NCBI GenBank assembly: GCA_017618475.1
Contig: JAFZUF010000025.1
Span: forward strand, 1-24,165
Direction: 5' to 3'
Length of the DNA stretch: 24,165 nucleotides
Origin: Clostridia bacterium
GTDB lineage: Bacteria; Bacillota; Clostridia; Christensenellales; UBA1242
The notes beneath the pieces were generated by a model. That model did not search any database, had not been told where the DNA came from, and worked only from the letters and a program-made list of their open reading frames with translations. A program made the translations under genes and the position numbers. The first letter of the stretch is position 1, and every line of letters starts with the position of its first letter. Below, piece after piece: positions 1-6,944 of this stretch.

Positions 1-441
1 AGCACCAGCACCGGCGCCTGTCATAAGACCGCTTATTCCGGATGTCAGGTACATCTTTTCGTCCCTGGTCATATTAAATGAGCTGTTTATGGCAGCATTT
101 GCAACACGTGCACCACCAGCGGCTAAAGCACCAGCAGCATAAATAGGTAAGTTCTTTGCCAGCTGTTTTTGCTTTGTAACATACTGGCGTAATTCTTTTA
201 TTCGAGCAGCTGAAATTGTTTGTTCAGTTTTAATGGCTGCGCGTTCATATTCCTGCAATTGGGATGAAGTGTTCTTGGCGAACATTTGGTTCATCTCTTT
301 TACGGAAGTGTTATATGACCGCGCAAATGCCTTCTTTTGTTTATCATTTAGGTTATTGAAAGCGGCCTGCAATTGTGCAAATTGCTTTTGGTCGATTTCG
401 GTACCGAATTTTAATTTGATAAAATATTCTGGTGCAGCCAT
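1..441 (-). CDS. Tail tape-measure protein, N-terminal part (runs off the window)
   Basis: The minus strand is open from an ATG at 441 to the window edge, 147 codons with no stop. The visible part has a beta-like start (APEYFIKLKFGTEID), a long charged helix with many Gln, Lys and Glu (about residues 17-95), and an Ala/Gly-rich hydrophobic stretch ending in GLMTGAGAGA. This is typical of the N-terminus of tape-measure proteins, which set tail length and line the tail lumen. Its ATG overlaps by one base the TAA that ends the frameshifted chaperone product (TAATG), the standard order chaperone then tape measure in siphoviruses and myoviruses. The rest lies to the left. Identification rests on position and composition, not on a specific motif. 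Confidence 0.7.
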   Translation of the reverse strand, partial: MAAPEYFIKLKFGTEIDQKQFAQLQAAFNNLNDKQKKAFARSYNTSVKEMNQMFAKNTSSQLQEYERAAIKTEQTISAARIKELRQYVTKQKQLAKNLPIYAAGALAAGGARVANAAINSSFNMTRDEKMYLTSGISGLMTGAGAGA

Positions 442-1006
442 TACTTCCTCAATGATTCCAAATAATCCAGTTCGCGCTTGTTTTTGGCTGCGTCACGCAA
501 AACCTTATTCAACAAGGTCACAACTGGCACATCATCCCGGATTAAAAAGGCTTCCATGCACTCGCGCTCGAAATCAATTGAAAAGTTCGGTATAATGTTT
601 AATTCCGAGCGTTCTAAAAAGGGAGTTCAATAGTTAAAACCTTTTTTAACCCTTCTCTCATAATATACAATAACTCGTCCACATCATACGTTTTAATGGC
701 TTCCGGAATTACTGGGCCACTGTTGCATTCAACATTATCGAAAACTATTTTCCAATAATTTTCAGGCATGTCAGCACCAAGCACAGCAATCTTTGCTAAT
801 GTTGAATCCAGATGTTCACCTTCCAGTTCGCCCAACCATTTGAAAAAGTTACCGATTTCCGGTTTATCATTACCGGTTTCAGCTATGTAATCGTTAACAA
901 TTTCCGGTGTATAATAAGCGGAACGCATCAGGAAGTACATTACCTGCATAAACTGATAACCGCTAACACCGCGCAAATCTTTTATCTTAAATGTGTTGTT
1001 TGCCAT
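441..1006 (-). CDS. Frameshifted tail assembly chaperone (GT-like fusion, about 188 residues)
   Basis: The same start as the shorter chaperone, but ribosomes that slip by -1 at 617-623 avoid the TAG at 614-616 and read 58 more codons to a TAA at 441-443. The extension begins LERSELNIIPNFSIDF and ends RELDYLESLRK; it is open, looks coding and ends exactly on the tape-measure ATG. The only ATG inside the extension (557) has no convincing ribosome site, so it is unlikely to be a separate gene. In lambda the longer GT form binds the tape measure through its T part. I infer the same role here. Confidence 0.72.
614..1006 (-). CDS. Tail assembly chaperone (G-like)
   Basis: A 130-residue acidic, mostly helical protein directly upstream of the tape-measure gene. 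I do not recognise the sequence family, but the location and the -1 frameshift at its last two sense codons are the hallmark of the lambda G/GT type of tail assembly chaperone, which coats the tape-measure protein before tail tube polymerisation. The frame ends CCT TTT TAG on the minus strand. The start at 1006 follows the glutaredoxin gene, whose stop is at 1009, with only a few bases between. It could also be another small tail protein, but the frameshift makes the chaperone reading the best one. Confidence 0.7.
   Translation of the reverse strand: MANNTFKIKDLRGVSGYQFMQVMYFLMRSAYYTPEIVNDYIAETGNDKPEIGNFFKWLGELEGEHLDSTLAKIAVLGADMPENYWKIVFDNVECNSGPVIPEAIKTYDVDELLYIMREGLKKVLTIELPF
617..623 (-). 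other. Programmed -1 ribosomal frameshift site
   Basis: Minus strand C CCT TTT followed at once by TAG. This fits the X XXY YYZ slippery heptamer: both tRNAs can re-pair after slipping back one base (CCT to CCC, both Pro; TTT to TTT, Phe). The stop directly after the site would lengthen the pause. I did not see a clear downstream pseudoknot. Confidence 0.7.
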
Positions 1007-1008
1007 AC

Positions 1009-1260
1009 TTAGTCCTTTTTGTATTGTGTTAATGTTGCTTTAATTTGTTCAAGGTCAGTAATAACCTCTTCGGTGTCCAAGTTAACCAACGCTGGAACCG
1101 ATTTTACGCCATATTTTATACAAAACGGTCGCCAATCGAAATGCACTTCACTGGCGAGCAATATTGTGTATGTACCTTCGATAAATTCCATCGTTGTCAG
1201 CCAGCGCTTCAACATATCGCAGTTTGGACAACCTTCTGCTTTTAATACAAGTGTAAACAT
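1009..1260 (-). CDS. Glutaredoxin/thioredoxin-like protein
   Basis: An 83-residue protein with an N-terminal beta strand leading to C-P-N-C at about residues 11-14, the redox active site in the usual place for a glutaredoxin, and a cis-Pro-like SVPALV about residues 54-59 followed by the last strand and a helix. Length is normal for a minimal glutaredoxin. It probably keeps a phage enzyme or virion protein reduced; phage glutaredoxins often serve ribonucleotide reductase, but none is seen here. It sits inside the tail gene run, touching its neighbours at both ends, which is an unusual place for a redox gene. Confidence 0.75.
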   Translation of the reverse strand: MFTLVLKAEGCPNCDMLKRWLTTMEFIEGTYTILLASEVHFDWRPFCIKYGVKSVPALVNLDTEEVITDLEQIKATLTQYKKD

Positions 1261-1667
1261 TATTCACCATCCATAGTTACTGTTCCACCAGCAACATCAG
1301 GAGCTTCGTTCCAGTTAATATCATCCTGCCACACAATCCTTTGCTTTGTTAATATTTTGTGTTGCTGCAACAAATTAACCAAACGACCTTCTTCGTCGCC
1401 TTGGAACTGTATTTTGTTTTTAGCTGGACAATTGGTTGTACGCCATCTGTGGTGTAACTGGCCAAACTTACCATTCGCTTCATCTTGGTAAACACCGAGT
1501 TCACCATAGACACGAAAATGGGTCTTACCAGAACCCACAATTGGTGTTGAAACAATTTCGATTGGATTAAAGTAAAGCACTTCGCTTTCATCGTCCAAAT
1601 CAGTAATACGAACCTGTGAATACCCAAATACTTTTTTAAGGTCTTCCACTAACTGAGGTCTAAACAT
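1260..1667 (-). CDS. Unknown protein in tail module (135 residues)
   Basis: A mixed alpha/beta protein, not recognised. The N-terminus (FRPQLVEDLKKVFGYSQVRITDL) and position between the tail completion protein and the tail chaperone suggest a tail terminator, tail tube or other small virion protein. The start at 1667 overlaps the end of the upstream gene by eight bases, and the stop abuts the glutaredoxin start, so it belongs to the same transcript. No membrane segment or signal peptide is visible. Confidence 0.6.
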   Translation of the reverse strand: MFRPQLVEDLKKVFGYSQVRITDLDDESEVLYFNPIEIVSTPIVGSGKTHFRVYGELGVYQDEANGKFGQLHHRWRTTNCPAKNKIQFQGDEEGRLVNLLQQHKILTKQRIVWQDDINWNEAPDVAGGTVTMDGE

Positions 1668-2103
1668 TTTTCACTCCTTGTGTTAAACGAGCCTTTATCT
1701 TAGAAATAAACAATCCGGTATGAATCATCACATGGTTGAAACCTTTACGCGCTGCTGTGGACGGAGCATTATCACCAAACTCCTTGCGGTTAATTGGGTT
1801 GATAAATACTGCCGCCATAGCATTGCAAAATTGGCGCTCCGAAAAGATACCTTTGCTTATACCATCAACAACAATGGCAATTGCTGTTTGCAAATCCATA
1901 TTGTTTGGTGTATCAAGACCGTGCTCCAACCAGTTATACCGTTCGTTTAACTTTCTCGCCACATCCTGCAAACTTGCGCCGTTTTTGTAAAGCGCTTCTT
2001 GAAGGATACCGGCTTCGACCTCAATTTCATCAAAATAAGCTTTCACATCGCCTGCAACGACGCTACCCAATTCGCTTAAATTGATTGTCCTTGTGTCTAC
2101 CAT
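1660..2103 (-). CDS. Tail completion / virion morphogenesis protein (HK97 gp10-like)
   Basis: A 147-residue protein. Its second half contains NAPSTAARKGFNHVMIHTGLF, much like the N-x-P-S-T-x-x-R-K-G-x-N-x-P-L-I-x-T-G-x-L pattern of phage morphogenesis proteins of the HK97 gp10 and Mu gpG types, which sit at the head-tail interface. The first half is helical. The start follows the coiled-coil gene with a one-base overlap, and the gene lies upstream of the tail chaperone as expected. The match is by pattern memory and could be confirmed by profile search. Confidence 0.6.
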   Translation of the reverse strand: MVDTRTINLSELGSVVAGDVKAYFDEIEVEAGILQEALYKNGASLQDVARKLNERYNWLEHGLDTPNNMDLQTAIAIVVDGISKGIFSERQFCNAMAAVFINPINRKEFGDNAPSTAARKGFNHVMIHTGLFISKIKARLTQGVKNV

Positions 2104-2318
2104 TATAAAGTCAACATCCGTATTTTGTAGCGCAGCTTTGAAACCTCTTCTTGCAAATCGGATATGTATTCCGTTTGCTTTTCGATGATTTCATTTTTTT
2201 GGTTTATAATGCTGCGCAATGTTTCAACTTCAGTTTGTTGCTTCACCCCATGTGGATGCTCCAATGTGCATGTTATGGGTTTAGCTTCAACTTCAACCAT
2301 TTCCAGTTTTGCGTCCAT
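2103..2318 (-). CDS. Small coiled-coil protein (71 residues)
   Basis: Not recognised. From about residue 28 the sequence is a heptad-rich coiled coil (ETLRSIINQKNEIIEKQTEY and onward to SKLRYKIRML), preceded by a short segment with a single Cys. It overlaps both neighbours by one base, so it is translationally coupled within the virion operon. It may be a structural or scaffolding accessory protein. Confidence 0.55.
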   Translation of the reverse strand: MDAKLEMVEVEAKPITCTLEHPHGVKQQTEVETLRSIINQKNEIIEKQTEYISDLQEEVSKLRYKIRMLTL

Positions 2319-3007
2319 TATTTACCGTCCCCATTGTTTGTGGAACCAGGTGCTAAAGCTTCCTTCGAAAACTGTAACATCTTTTCTTCGTATTCTTGGT
2401 TAGCGGTCTTTGAACCATCACCAGGATTACCACCACCTTTTTCCATCGCTTCAACCTTTTTGATATTCTTTGCGGTATGGATACCAGTTTCAACGATGTC
2501 ATAAAAATCGGCAGCACGATTTAATTTTTCCTGGGTTGTGAACTCAGCAAACGCTTCAGCTTTCGCTTTCAATGAATCCGGCAAGTTATCCAAGTTTTCT
2601 TGCTTTTTAATATATTGTTCAATGACAGCGCGTTTCAATTCGTTTGCTTTTTCAACGTCACCAGTATATTGCTTGGTTTGCAACGCGTCAATGATTGCGC
2701 CCAAGTTTTCAGGCAGGAAATCTTTGTTGTCTTCAACAAACTGTTTCAATGTGGAGTTATATTTGAAGGCTTCCAAATAAATCTTCTTTTCAGCTTCGGC
2801 AGCAGCCTTTGCTTCTTTTTCTTTTTTGACCTTTTCTTCAGCAGCTTTCAATTTATCATTTTCAAGCTCCTGCTTTTTCTTTTCTTCTTCGGCCTTTTTA
2901 GCGGCTTCTTCGGCAGCCTTTTTAGCTTCCTCATCGCGCGCTTTCAATTTATCGTCCAGACGTTTATCAAACATGTCCAGCAACTGTTTCATTTGTTCTT
3001 CGTTCAT
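2318..3007 (-). CDS. Lys/Glu-rich coiled-coil protein, possible scaffold
   Basis: A 229-residue protein. Residues about 20-75 are an almost pure Lys/Glu/Ala helix (for example AEEAAKKAEEEKKKQELEND). A less biased helical region follows (about 75-180), then a Gly/Asn-rich tail (GGGNPGDG and GSTNNGDGK). High charge, no Cys and helical build fit a phage scaffolding protein, but such composition is shared by many coiled-coil proteins. A scaffold is normally followed by the major capsid gene, and none follows here, which weakens the call. Confidence 0.5.
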   Translation of the reverse strand: MNEEQMKQLLDMFDKRLDDKLKARDEEAKKAAEEAAKKAEEEKKKQELENDKLKAAEEKVKKEKEAKAAAEAEKKIYLEAFKYNSTLKQFVEDNKDFLPENLGAIIDALQTKQYTGDVEKANELKRAVIEQYIKKQENLDNLPDSLKAKAEAFAEFTTQEKLNRAADFYDIVETGIHTAKNIKKVEAMEKGGGNPGDGSKTANQEYEEKMLQFSKEALAPGSTNNGDGK

Positions 3008-3011
3008 AATG

Positions 3012-3230
3012 TTACCTCTTTTGGGTTGTGGTTATATTTTGCAATTCATCTTCATTCAAGTCCGGATTCGCTAACTTAACGATATGGACTAAAAACTTGA
3101 TGTGCTTATTCATCGTTTGTATTGTGGCCTGTTGTTTATCATAGGCTTCACGCAACAAACGCATTTCGGTTTGCAATGTTGCTTCGAGCTTTGCCAGCGC
3201 TGCAACATCATTGTTATTAAACATTCCCAT
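3012..3230 (-). CDS. Small coiled-coil protein (72 residues)
   Basis: Not recognised. The start is placed at 3230 because a strong GGAGG lies seven bases before that ATG; a start further upstream would overlap the preceding gene and has no such site. The protein is a single amphipathic helix (EATLQTEMRLLREAYDKQQA) with an acidic C-terminal segment. It precedes the Lys/Glu-rich coiled-coil gene and is probably part of the same structural set. Confidence 0.55.
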   Translation of the reverse strand: MGMFNNNDVAALAKLEATLQTEMRLLREAYDKQQATIQTMNKHIKFLVHIVKLANPDLNEDELQNITTTQKR

Positions 3231-3246
3231 AGTTACCTCCGTGGGT

Positions 3247-3693
3247 TTAGTCAACAATCTGGATGTACACCTTGCCGGTTTTTAACCATTTGACAATGCG
3301 GTCATCCAAATCTTTGAACGCTTTACGTGAATCCACTACTTTACCCTTTACGCGATTAAAACCAGGCAACAAACAACCTTCGGTGTCGTCTGCCGTGTTT
3401 CCTGCATGAATACGCACACCTTCAAAGTGTGGTACATTCAAAAGTAATGGAAGGTTTCTCTTGAAGCGATTGGAATACGACCGAACAATTTCATACGTGC
3501 CGTATGGAATAGCGGTCTTACCAAATACTTTTACGAAATTATTTAAGTTTGAAACAAGTTTGTTGCGAACAGTATCTTCCAATATGTCACAAATATAAAC
3601 TTCCTTGGAACCATTTTGCCAATACAATTTACCTATTGTATAGTCCGGCCCACGGAATCTCCGGTGCAAGACCAGAATATTTTGTTTTGCCAT
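3247..3693 (-). CDS. DUF5675-like protein
   Basis: A 148-residue protein with a central IPYGTYEIV and, at about residues 95-110, RIHAGNTADDTEGCLLPG. The H-x-G-N-x-x-x-D-T-x-G-C signature is that of the DUF5675 family, common in phages and of unproven function; its His and Cys resemble the catalytic layout of L,D-transpeptidases, so a peptidoglycan role is possible but unproven. A strong GGAGGT lies upstream of the ATG. It heads a sub-operon with a possible promoter at 3713-3733. Confidence 0.65.
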   Translation of the reverse strand: MAKQNILVLHRRFRGPDYTIGKLYWQNGSKEVYICDILEDTVRNKLVSNLNNFVKVFGKTAIPYGTYEIVRSYSNRFKRNLPLLLNVPHFEGVRIHAGNTADDTEGCLLPGFNRVKGKVVDSRKAFKDLDDRIVKWLKTGKVYIQIVD

Positions 3694-3712
3694 TTATGTT
3701 ACCTCCTTGGGT

Positions 3713-3733
3713 GTTCACATAAATATACACTAC
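3713..3733 (-). promoter_or_regulatory. Possible late promoter or operator motif, copy A
   Basis: Read on the minus strand, TAGTGTATATTTATGTGAAC lies between the HNH stop and the DUF5675-like gene. The same core, TAGTGTAYATTT followed by TGAAC, occurs before the putative small terminase gene at 5900-5926. Both copies sit at the head of virion gene blocks. No standard -35/-10 pair is visible here. Confidence 0.35.
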
Positions 3734-4006
3734 TTATTCCCACTTAAACTTGCGAATGTTTCGCGCAACCGTATCCAAGCGATGTAACTTGCGATGGCAA
3801 TATAGATGACAATCCTGACAAAGACACATGAACCGTGTCGGCGACAGGTTGGTGTAATCCGCCTTATATTTATGATGGGTGTTGAATTTCTTCGCGACCG
3901 TACAACCACATATCTCACACTTTCTCCCCTTCGATTGAATGAAACGCTCCGAAAACCGAATCCACCGTTGGCTCTTTCGAAACTCGTTCTTTTCTGTATA
4001 ACGCAT
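3734..4006 (-). CDS. HNH endonuclease, probable packaging partner
   Basis: A 90-residue HNH protein. CEIC (about residues 31-34) and CQDCH near residues 68-72 supply two zinc-binding pairs; THHKYK holds the first catalytic His pair, with an Asn before the second CxxC and a final CHRKLH. I chose the ATG at 4006, with AAGGAT upstream, over the GTG one codon earlier. It overlaps the zinc-ribbon gene by about 90 bases in another frame. In cos-type phages a small HNH protein next to the terminase is needed for DNA cleavage during packaging (HK97 gp74 type). That role fits the context. Confidence 0.8.
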   Translation of the reverse strand: MRYTEKNEFRKSQRWIRFSERFIQSKGRKCEICGCTVAKKFNTHHKYKADYTNLSPTRFMCLCQDCHLYCHRKLHRLDTVARNIRKFKWE

Positions 4007-4202
4007 CACTTATCCTTTTAGCACAACCGGCATCGACCATTACTTGTATTGCTCGCTCCTTGGTGCCACCCAAATGAGCGTACACATAATTCTTCGAGCC
4101 TTCGTTAATGGAACAGCATTTATTACATCGCGCATAATAACCGAGTGGAAATGTTTCATGTAATGTTATTTCACCACCACAGTTTGTACACACGACTTTC
4201 AT
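3915..4202 (-). CDS. Small zinc-ribbon protein (95 residues)
   Basis: Two CxxC pairs, CTNC at about residues 5-8 and CNKC near 26-29, form a zinc ribbon; the rest is a short helical region with ERAIQVMVDAGCAKRISDAL. Family not recognised. It lies eleven bases after TerL and overlaps the HNH gene by about 90 bases. The tail of this frame may carry little function, since it shares bases with the start of the HNH gene. A DNA-binding or packaging accessory role is inferred from the neighbours only. Confidence 0.6.
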   Translation of the reverse strand: MKVVCTNCGGEITLHETFPLGYYARCNKCCSINEGSKNYVYAHLGGTKERAIQVMVDAGCAKRISDALYRKERVSKEPTVDSVFGAFHSIEGEKV

Positions 4203-4213
4203 AATGCCCTCCT

Positions 4214-5503
4214 TTAATCTGTTTTGCGCACTCCAAAACCCTCTTTTATAAGCGAAACCATCGAATCAATACCGTCATCGTGTTTCGCATCATACGTATA
4301 TTCTTTAACGTTTTCTATGAACAATTGGTTCGCTTCCAGTAAACGACCACCGAAACCATCACTTGCTTTCAATTGTGTTAATGCCATGTACGGCACTTGG
4401 TCTGCAACCGAAATAATCTTTTGATGTTTATTTTGGGTGGACGTAATGGGTACACATGAAATACCTGCTTTGTATAACATGTCAGGCATTCCAGCACCAA
4501 CACCATTTTGTTCAACCAATAGTTTCTTAACCTTAAACCTTGCAAGCAATTCCGGTAGTATATCCATAATGTCAAACCAGGCTTCGTTAAACATGAAACC
4601 ACATGTAACGAATTTGTTTGTGCCCATAAATATGTTACCAATGGAAACAGCCGTGTAATCGCCCTTACCAGCAGACGGGTCAATAAACATAACATTGTCC
4701 GGACAATAATAATCCACGGTTTCAATTTTAGCGAATGCTAACGATGGGTCATCAGGAACATTCAAAAAGTATGACATTTGGATTGAACGCTCGGACACAG
4801 TTAAGCGCATTTTATCAAGGTCTGGTTTATAAATAGTACCAAAGAACTTATCAGGTATGTCATCCCAGGTTTGTTCAAATGTTAATATCTTGCCGCGCAA
4901 CACGGAATACAAATCCTTGTTACTAACTGGCTGACCAATAACACAAATGTTTGTATTCAATTTGTTAATTTCGTCCCATTTGGATTTAACCAGTCGGCGT
5001 TCAGCTTCACTCCAAGCATCGACTTCAGTTACAGGGTCGTCCATAATAATTAAATCCGGGTGTAAACCACGTAAACCACGGCCACCAAGGGTTACACCTT
5101 TACAATTCGCTTGGTTAACTGAGAACCTTTTATTGCGCAGATTTATGGTGGTACCATTATACGATTCAAGTGGTACATCAACGGCCATTAAACAATCAGC
5201 AATGGCGCGAACAATTTCCTGCACACGTTTACCTTCCTTGGTTACAATACCAATGGTGTAATTTGGATTTAAGTATAACAAATATGCGGATGTTAAAATG
5301 GTACCTTGAACCGTTTTACCAATACCACGTGTGGCTAAATATAAACGCGGTTCAGTATGCCCCCGAATAAAGTCGTGTATAATCATTTGGAAATCTTCGG
5401 GTCTGTTGTAACCGACACGTTCAGCGAAATCCCGGAACGATAACATACCTTCGCCATCGTCGCGCTTAACAAATTGCAATTTGGGTAGCTTAAACAGCGA
5501 CAT
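4214..5503 (-). CDS. terL: Terminase large subunit
   Basis: A 429-residue terminase: ATP-driven DNA packaging motor plus headful or cos nuclease. The ATPase domain has Walker A ATRGIGKT (residues 57-64) and Walker B LIIMDDP (151-157). The C-terminal RNase H-like nuclease domain has FIDPSAGKGD (D275 and D282), LLVEQNG with E331, and HDDGID near 408-413, giving the acidic metal-binding set. Length is on the short side of normal. The ATG overlaps the stop of the upstream gene by one base, consistent with small and large subunits translated together. Confidence 0.93.
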   Translation of the reverse strand: MSLFKLPKLQFVKRDDGEGMLSFRDFAERVGYNRPEDFQMIIHDFIRGHTEPRLYLATRGIGKTVQGTILTSAYLLYLNPNYTIGIVTKEGKRVQEIVRAIADCLMAVDVPLESYNGTTINLRNKRFSVNQANCKGVTLGGRGLRGLHPDLIIMDDPVTEVDAWSEAERRLVKSKWDEINKLNTNICVIGQPVSNKDLYSVLRGKILTFEQTWDDIPDKFFGTIYKPDLDKMRLTVSERSIQMSYFLNVPDDPSLAFAKIETVDYYCPDNVMFIDPSAGKGDYTAVSIGNIFMGTNKFVTCGFMFNEAWFDIMDILPELLARFKVKKLLVEQNGVGAGMPDMLYKAGISCVPITSTQNKHQKIISVADQVPYMALTQLKASDGFGGRLLEANQLFIENVKEYTYDAKHDDGIDSMVSLIKEGFGVRKTD

Positions 5504-5883
5504 TATTTATTATCTCCATTTAACACCTTCATCATTTCCACAAGCAAGCGAATATCATTACCATTCAACTCCACACCTTCCTTGATGTTGGATTGTATTT
5601 TAGTATTGATATCGTGGAATGTTTTCTTCACCGCATTGACAGCATCTTCATCGGCGACCAATTGTTTTGTTTCAATGGGTTTACGAGCAAGTAACCTGTT
5701 GCGGCAATCCAGATAGCGCTCATACAATTCCGCTTTAGCATAAAACTCGCCATTTGGGTCATTACCGAAGTCCAGCTCGCCATTTTCATTTTCGTACTTT
5801 TTAAGATTTTCCTTATACCACTTGTCAAGCATTTCCAAGTCAAACGCATTAAAGTTGACAATGCTTGCTTCTTTTGTTGCCAT
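5503..5883 (-). CDS. Putative terminase small subunit (126 residues)
   Basis: Not recognised by sequence. It is acidic and helical, with LDKWYKENLKKYENENG near the N-terminus and a C-terminal helix LNGNDIRLLVEMMKVLNGDNK. It lies directly upstream of TerL with a one-base overlap, the usual place of the small subunit that recognises packaging DNA. I see no clear helix-turn-helix, so the function rests on position only. The leader contains a possible late promoter. Confidence 0.45.
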   Translation of the reverse strand: MATKEASIVNFNAFDLEMLDKWYKENLKKYENENGELDFGNDPNGEFYAKAELYERYLDCRNRLLARKPIETKQLVADEDAVNAVKKTFHDINTKIQSNIKEGVELNGNDIRLLVEMMKVLNGDNK

Positions 5884-5899
5884 TATTGGTACCTCTGTT

Positions 5900-5926
5900 G
5901 GTTCATTTTATAAAATGTACACTATC
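5900..5926 (-). promoter_or_regulatory. Possible late promoter or operator motif, copy B
   Basis: On the minus strand TAGTGTACATTTTATAAAAT then TGAACC lies between the stop of the gp55-like gene and the start of the terminase operon. It shares TAGTGTAYATTT and TGAAC with 3713-3733. TTTATAAAAT could act as a -10-like element of the T4 late type (TATAAATA). Confidence 0.4.
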
Positions 5927-6458
5927 AATCGGCTGGTTCCCACATGGTGTGATGGAAGTAATCCCATTCGCGGTGTTTATTATTTACATTTTTAATTGCA
6001 TTGATACCAATGGAAATCACATAATTAAACACGTTGAGCGCTGGCCGGTTCGTATCAACTTCGCGAAACTTTTGCAACAAGGCACAATAAGCGTCGGCAA
6101 ACAAGTCTTGTTGATAGCGATAATCATATTTACATTTACTTAACACCATACGAGCGAGGTCATTTAACATGGTTTCCGTTTCTGGTAATATGGGTAATGC
6201 TTCGCGTACAAATTCGCCGTCCTTATAATGCGAGTAATACTTTTTGTGGCGATGCCAGACGAAAAATGGTTTGCAATACAAATAATCTTGAGCATGTGGA
6301 ACACCAGCTAAACGCCGTCTTTTGCTGTTAAAAATGTATTCCTTGGGTATGTGTCCGTTGTACCATTGCAATGAACGAGTACCATCAGGTATGTCATTCT
6401 TGTATAGGTACCTCAGTTGTTCCTTCCTTATCTGCTTCCGGAGTGTTTCGAGATTCAT
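5925..6458 (-). CDS. T4 gp55-like late sigma factor (putative)
   Basis: A 177-residue protein. Residues about 115-170 (QQDLFADAYCALLQKF, then D, then NVFNYVISIGINAIKNVNNK) follow the pattern of sigma region 2 as seen in T4 gp55: an acidic helix, aromatic F-x-Y helix and a basic end. The N-terminal part is rich in basic and aromatic residues and unfamiliar. A late sigma factor redirects host RNA polymerase to late promoters. It lies immediately upstream of the terminase operon, whose leader carries a candidate late promoter. The match is from memory of the family, so moderate confidence. Confidence 0.5.
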   Translation of the reverse strand: MNLETLRKQIRKEQLRYLYKNDIPDGTRSLQWYNGHIPKEYIFNSKRRRLAGVPHAQDYLYCKPFFVWHRHKKYYSHYKDGEFVREALPILPETETMLNDLARMVLSKCKYDYRYQQDLFADAYCALLQKFREVDTNRPALNVFNYVISIGINAIKNVNNKHREWDYFHHTMWEPAD

Positions 6459-6915
6459 ACTCTGCCGTTCCCTCGAGACAAAAGTGTCCCTTTCTTATTC
6501 GAATCTTTGACGCGTTAGGAATATAAAAAGCCATCTCGGTGTGGTGCACTGTTTTGCACTTCCGGTGGTTTAATATTTTCTTAAACTTCCGCGCTAAGAG
6601 CAGGTCTCCATAGGAATACGCATATGGATGATGGTTAATCCAATACAGTATTCTATTGATACCGTTGACATTTAGATTTGTTGGTACTTCCATAGGTGGT
6701 TTCAAGTATAGAAAGCAACGCAACTTTGGTTGAGATTTAAGCGCTGGCCGAATCGCTCGTGAAGGCGAATACTGGTCATCCATTTTTTTACCATTCAACA
6801 ATTGGGCTTTGCATTCGTTGCGGACGCATAAAAGTATGCGATACAAAATCGGGTACTTCATACGCGGCTGTGGTTGCAGCAATTCCACGTAACGCAAGGC
6901 TTCTTTTATCATCAT
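6394..6915 (-). CDS. Unknown basic protein (173 residues)
   Basis: Not recognised. The protein is basic and Pro/Tyr-rich in its first half (LLQPQPRMKYPILYRILLCV) and acidic at the C-terminus (NTPEADKEGTTEVPIQE). It overlaps the gp55-like gene by 65 bases, so the acidic tail shares DNA with the start of the sigma-like gene. GGAG precedes the ATG at 6915. The pairing of this gene with a sigma-like factor raises the possibility of a transcription co-factor, but nothing in the sequence proves that. Confidence 0.5.
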   Translation of the reverse strand: MMIKEALRYVELLQPQPRMKYPILYRILLCVRNECKAQLLNGKKMDDQYSPSRAIRPALKSQPKLRCFLYLKPPMEVPTNLNVNGINRILYWINHHPYAYSYGDLLLARKFKKILNHRKCKTVHHTEMAFYIPNASKIRIRKGHFCLEGTAEYESRNTPEADKEGTTEVPIQE

Positions 6916-6944
6916 GTGTTCACTTCTCCAAAACTATTTTTTTC

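Noticed and set aside
441..557. A separate 38-codon gene starting at the ATG 557 between chaperone and tape measure
   Set aside because: No convincing ribosome site, and the frame is open further upstream exactly to the slippery site, so it is better explained as the frameshift extension.
233..595. A 120-codon plus-strand open frame opposite the tape-measure and chaperone genes
   Set aside because: It is antisense to genes with strong evidence, has no ribosome site, and its residues are those expected of an antisense frame.
2600..3079. A long plus-strand frame rich in Phe and Leu that looks like a membrane protein
   Set aside because: It is the antisense of the Lys/Glu-rich coiled-coil gene; complements of Lys and Glu codons read as Phe, Leu and Ser. 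No ribosome site.
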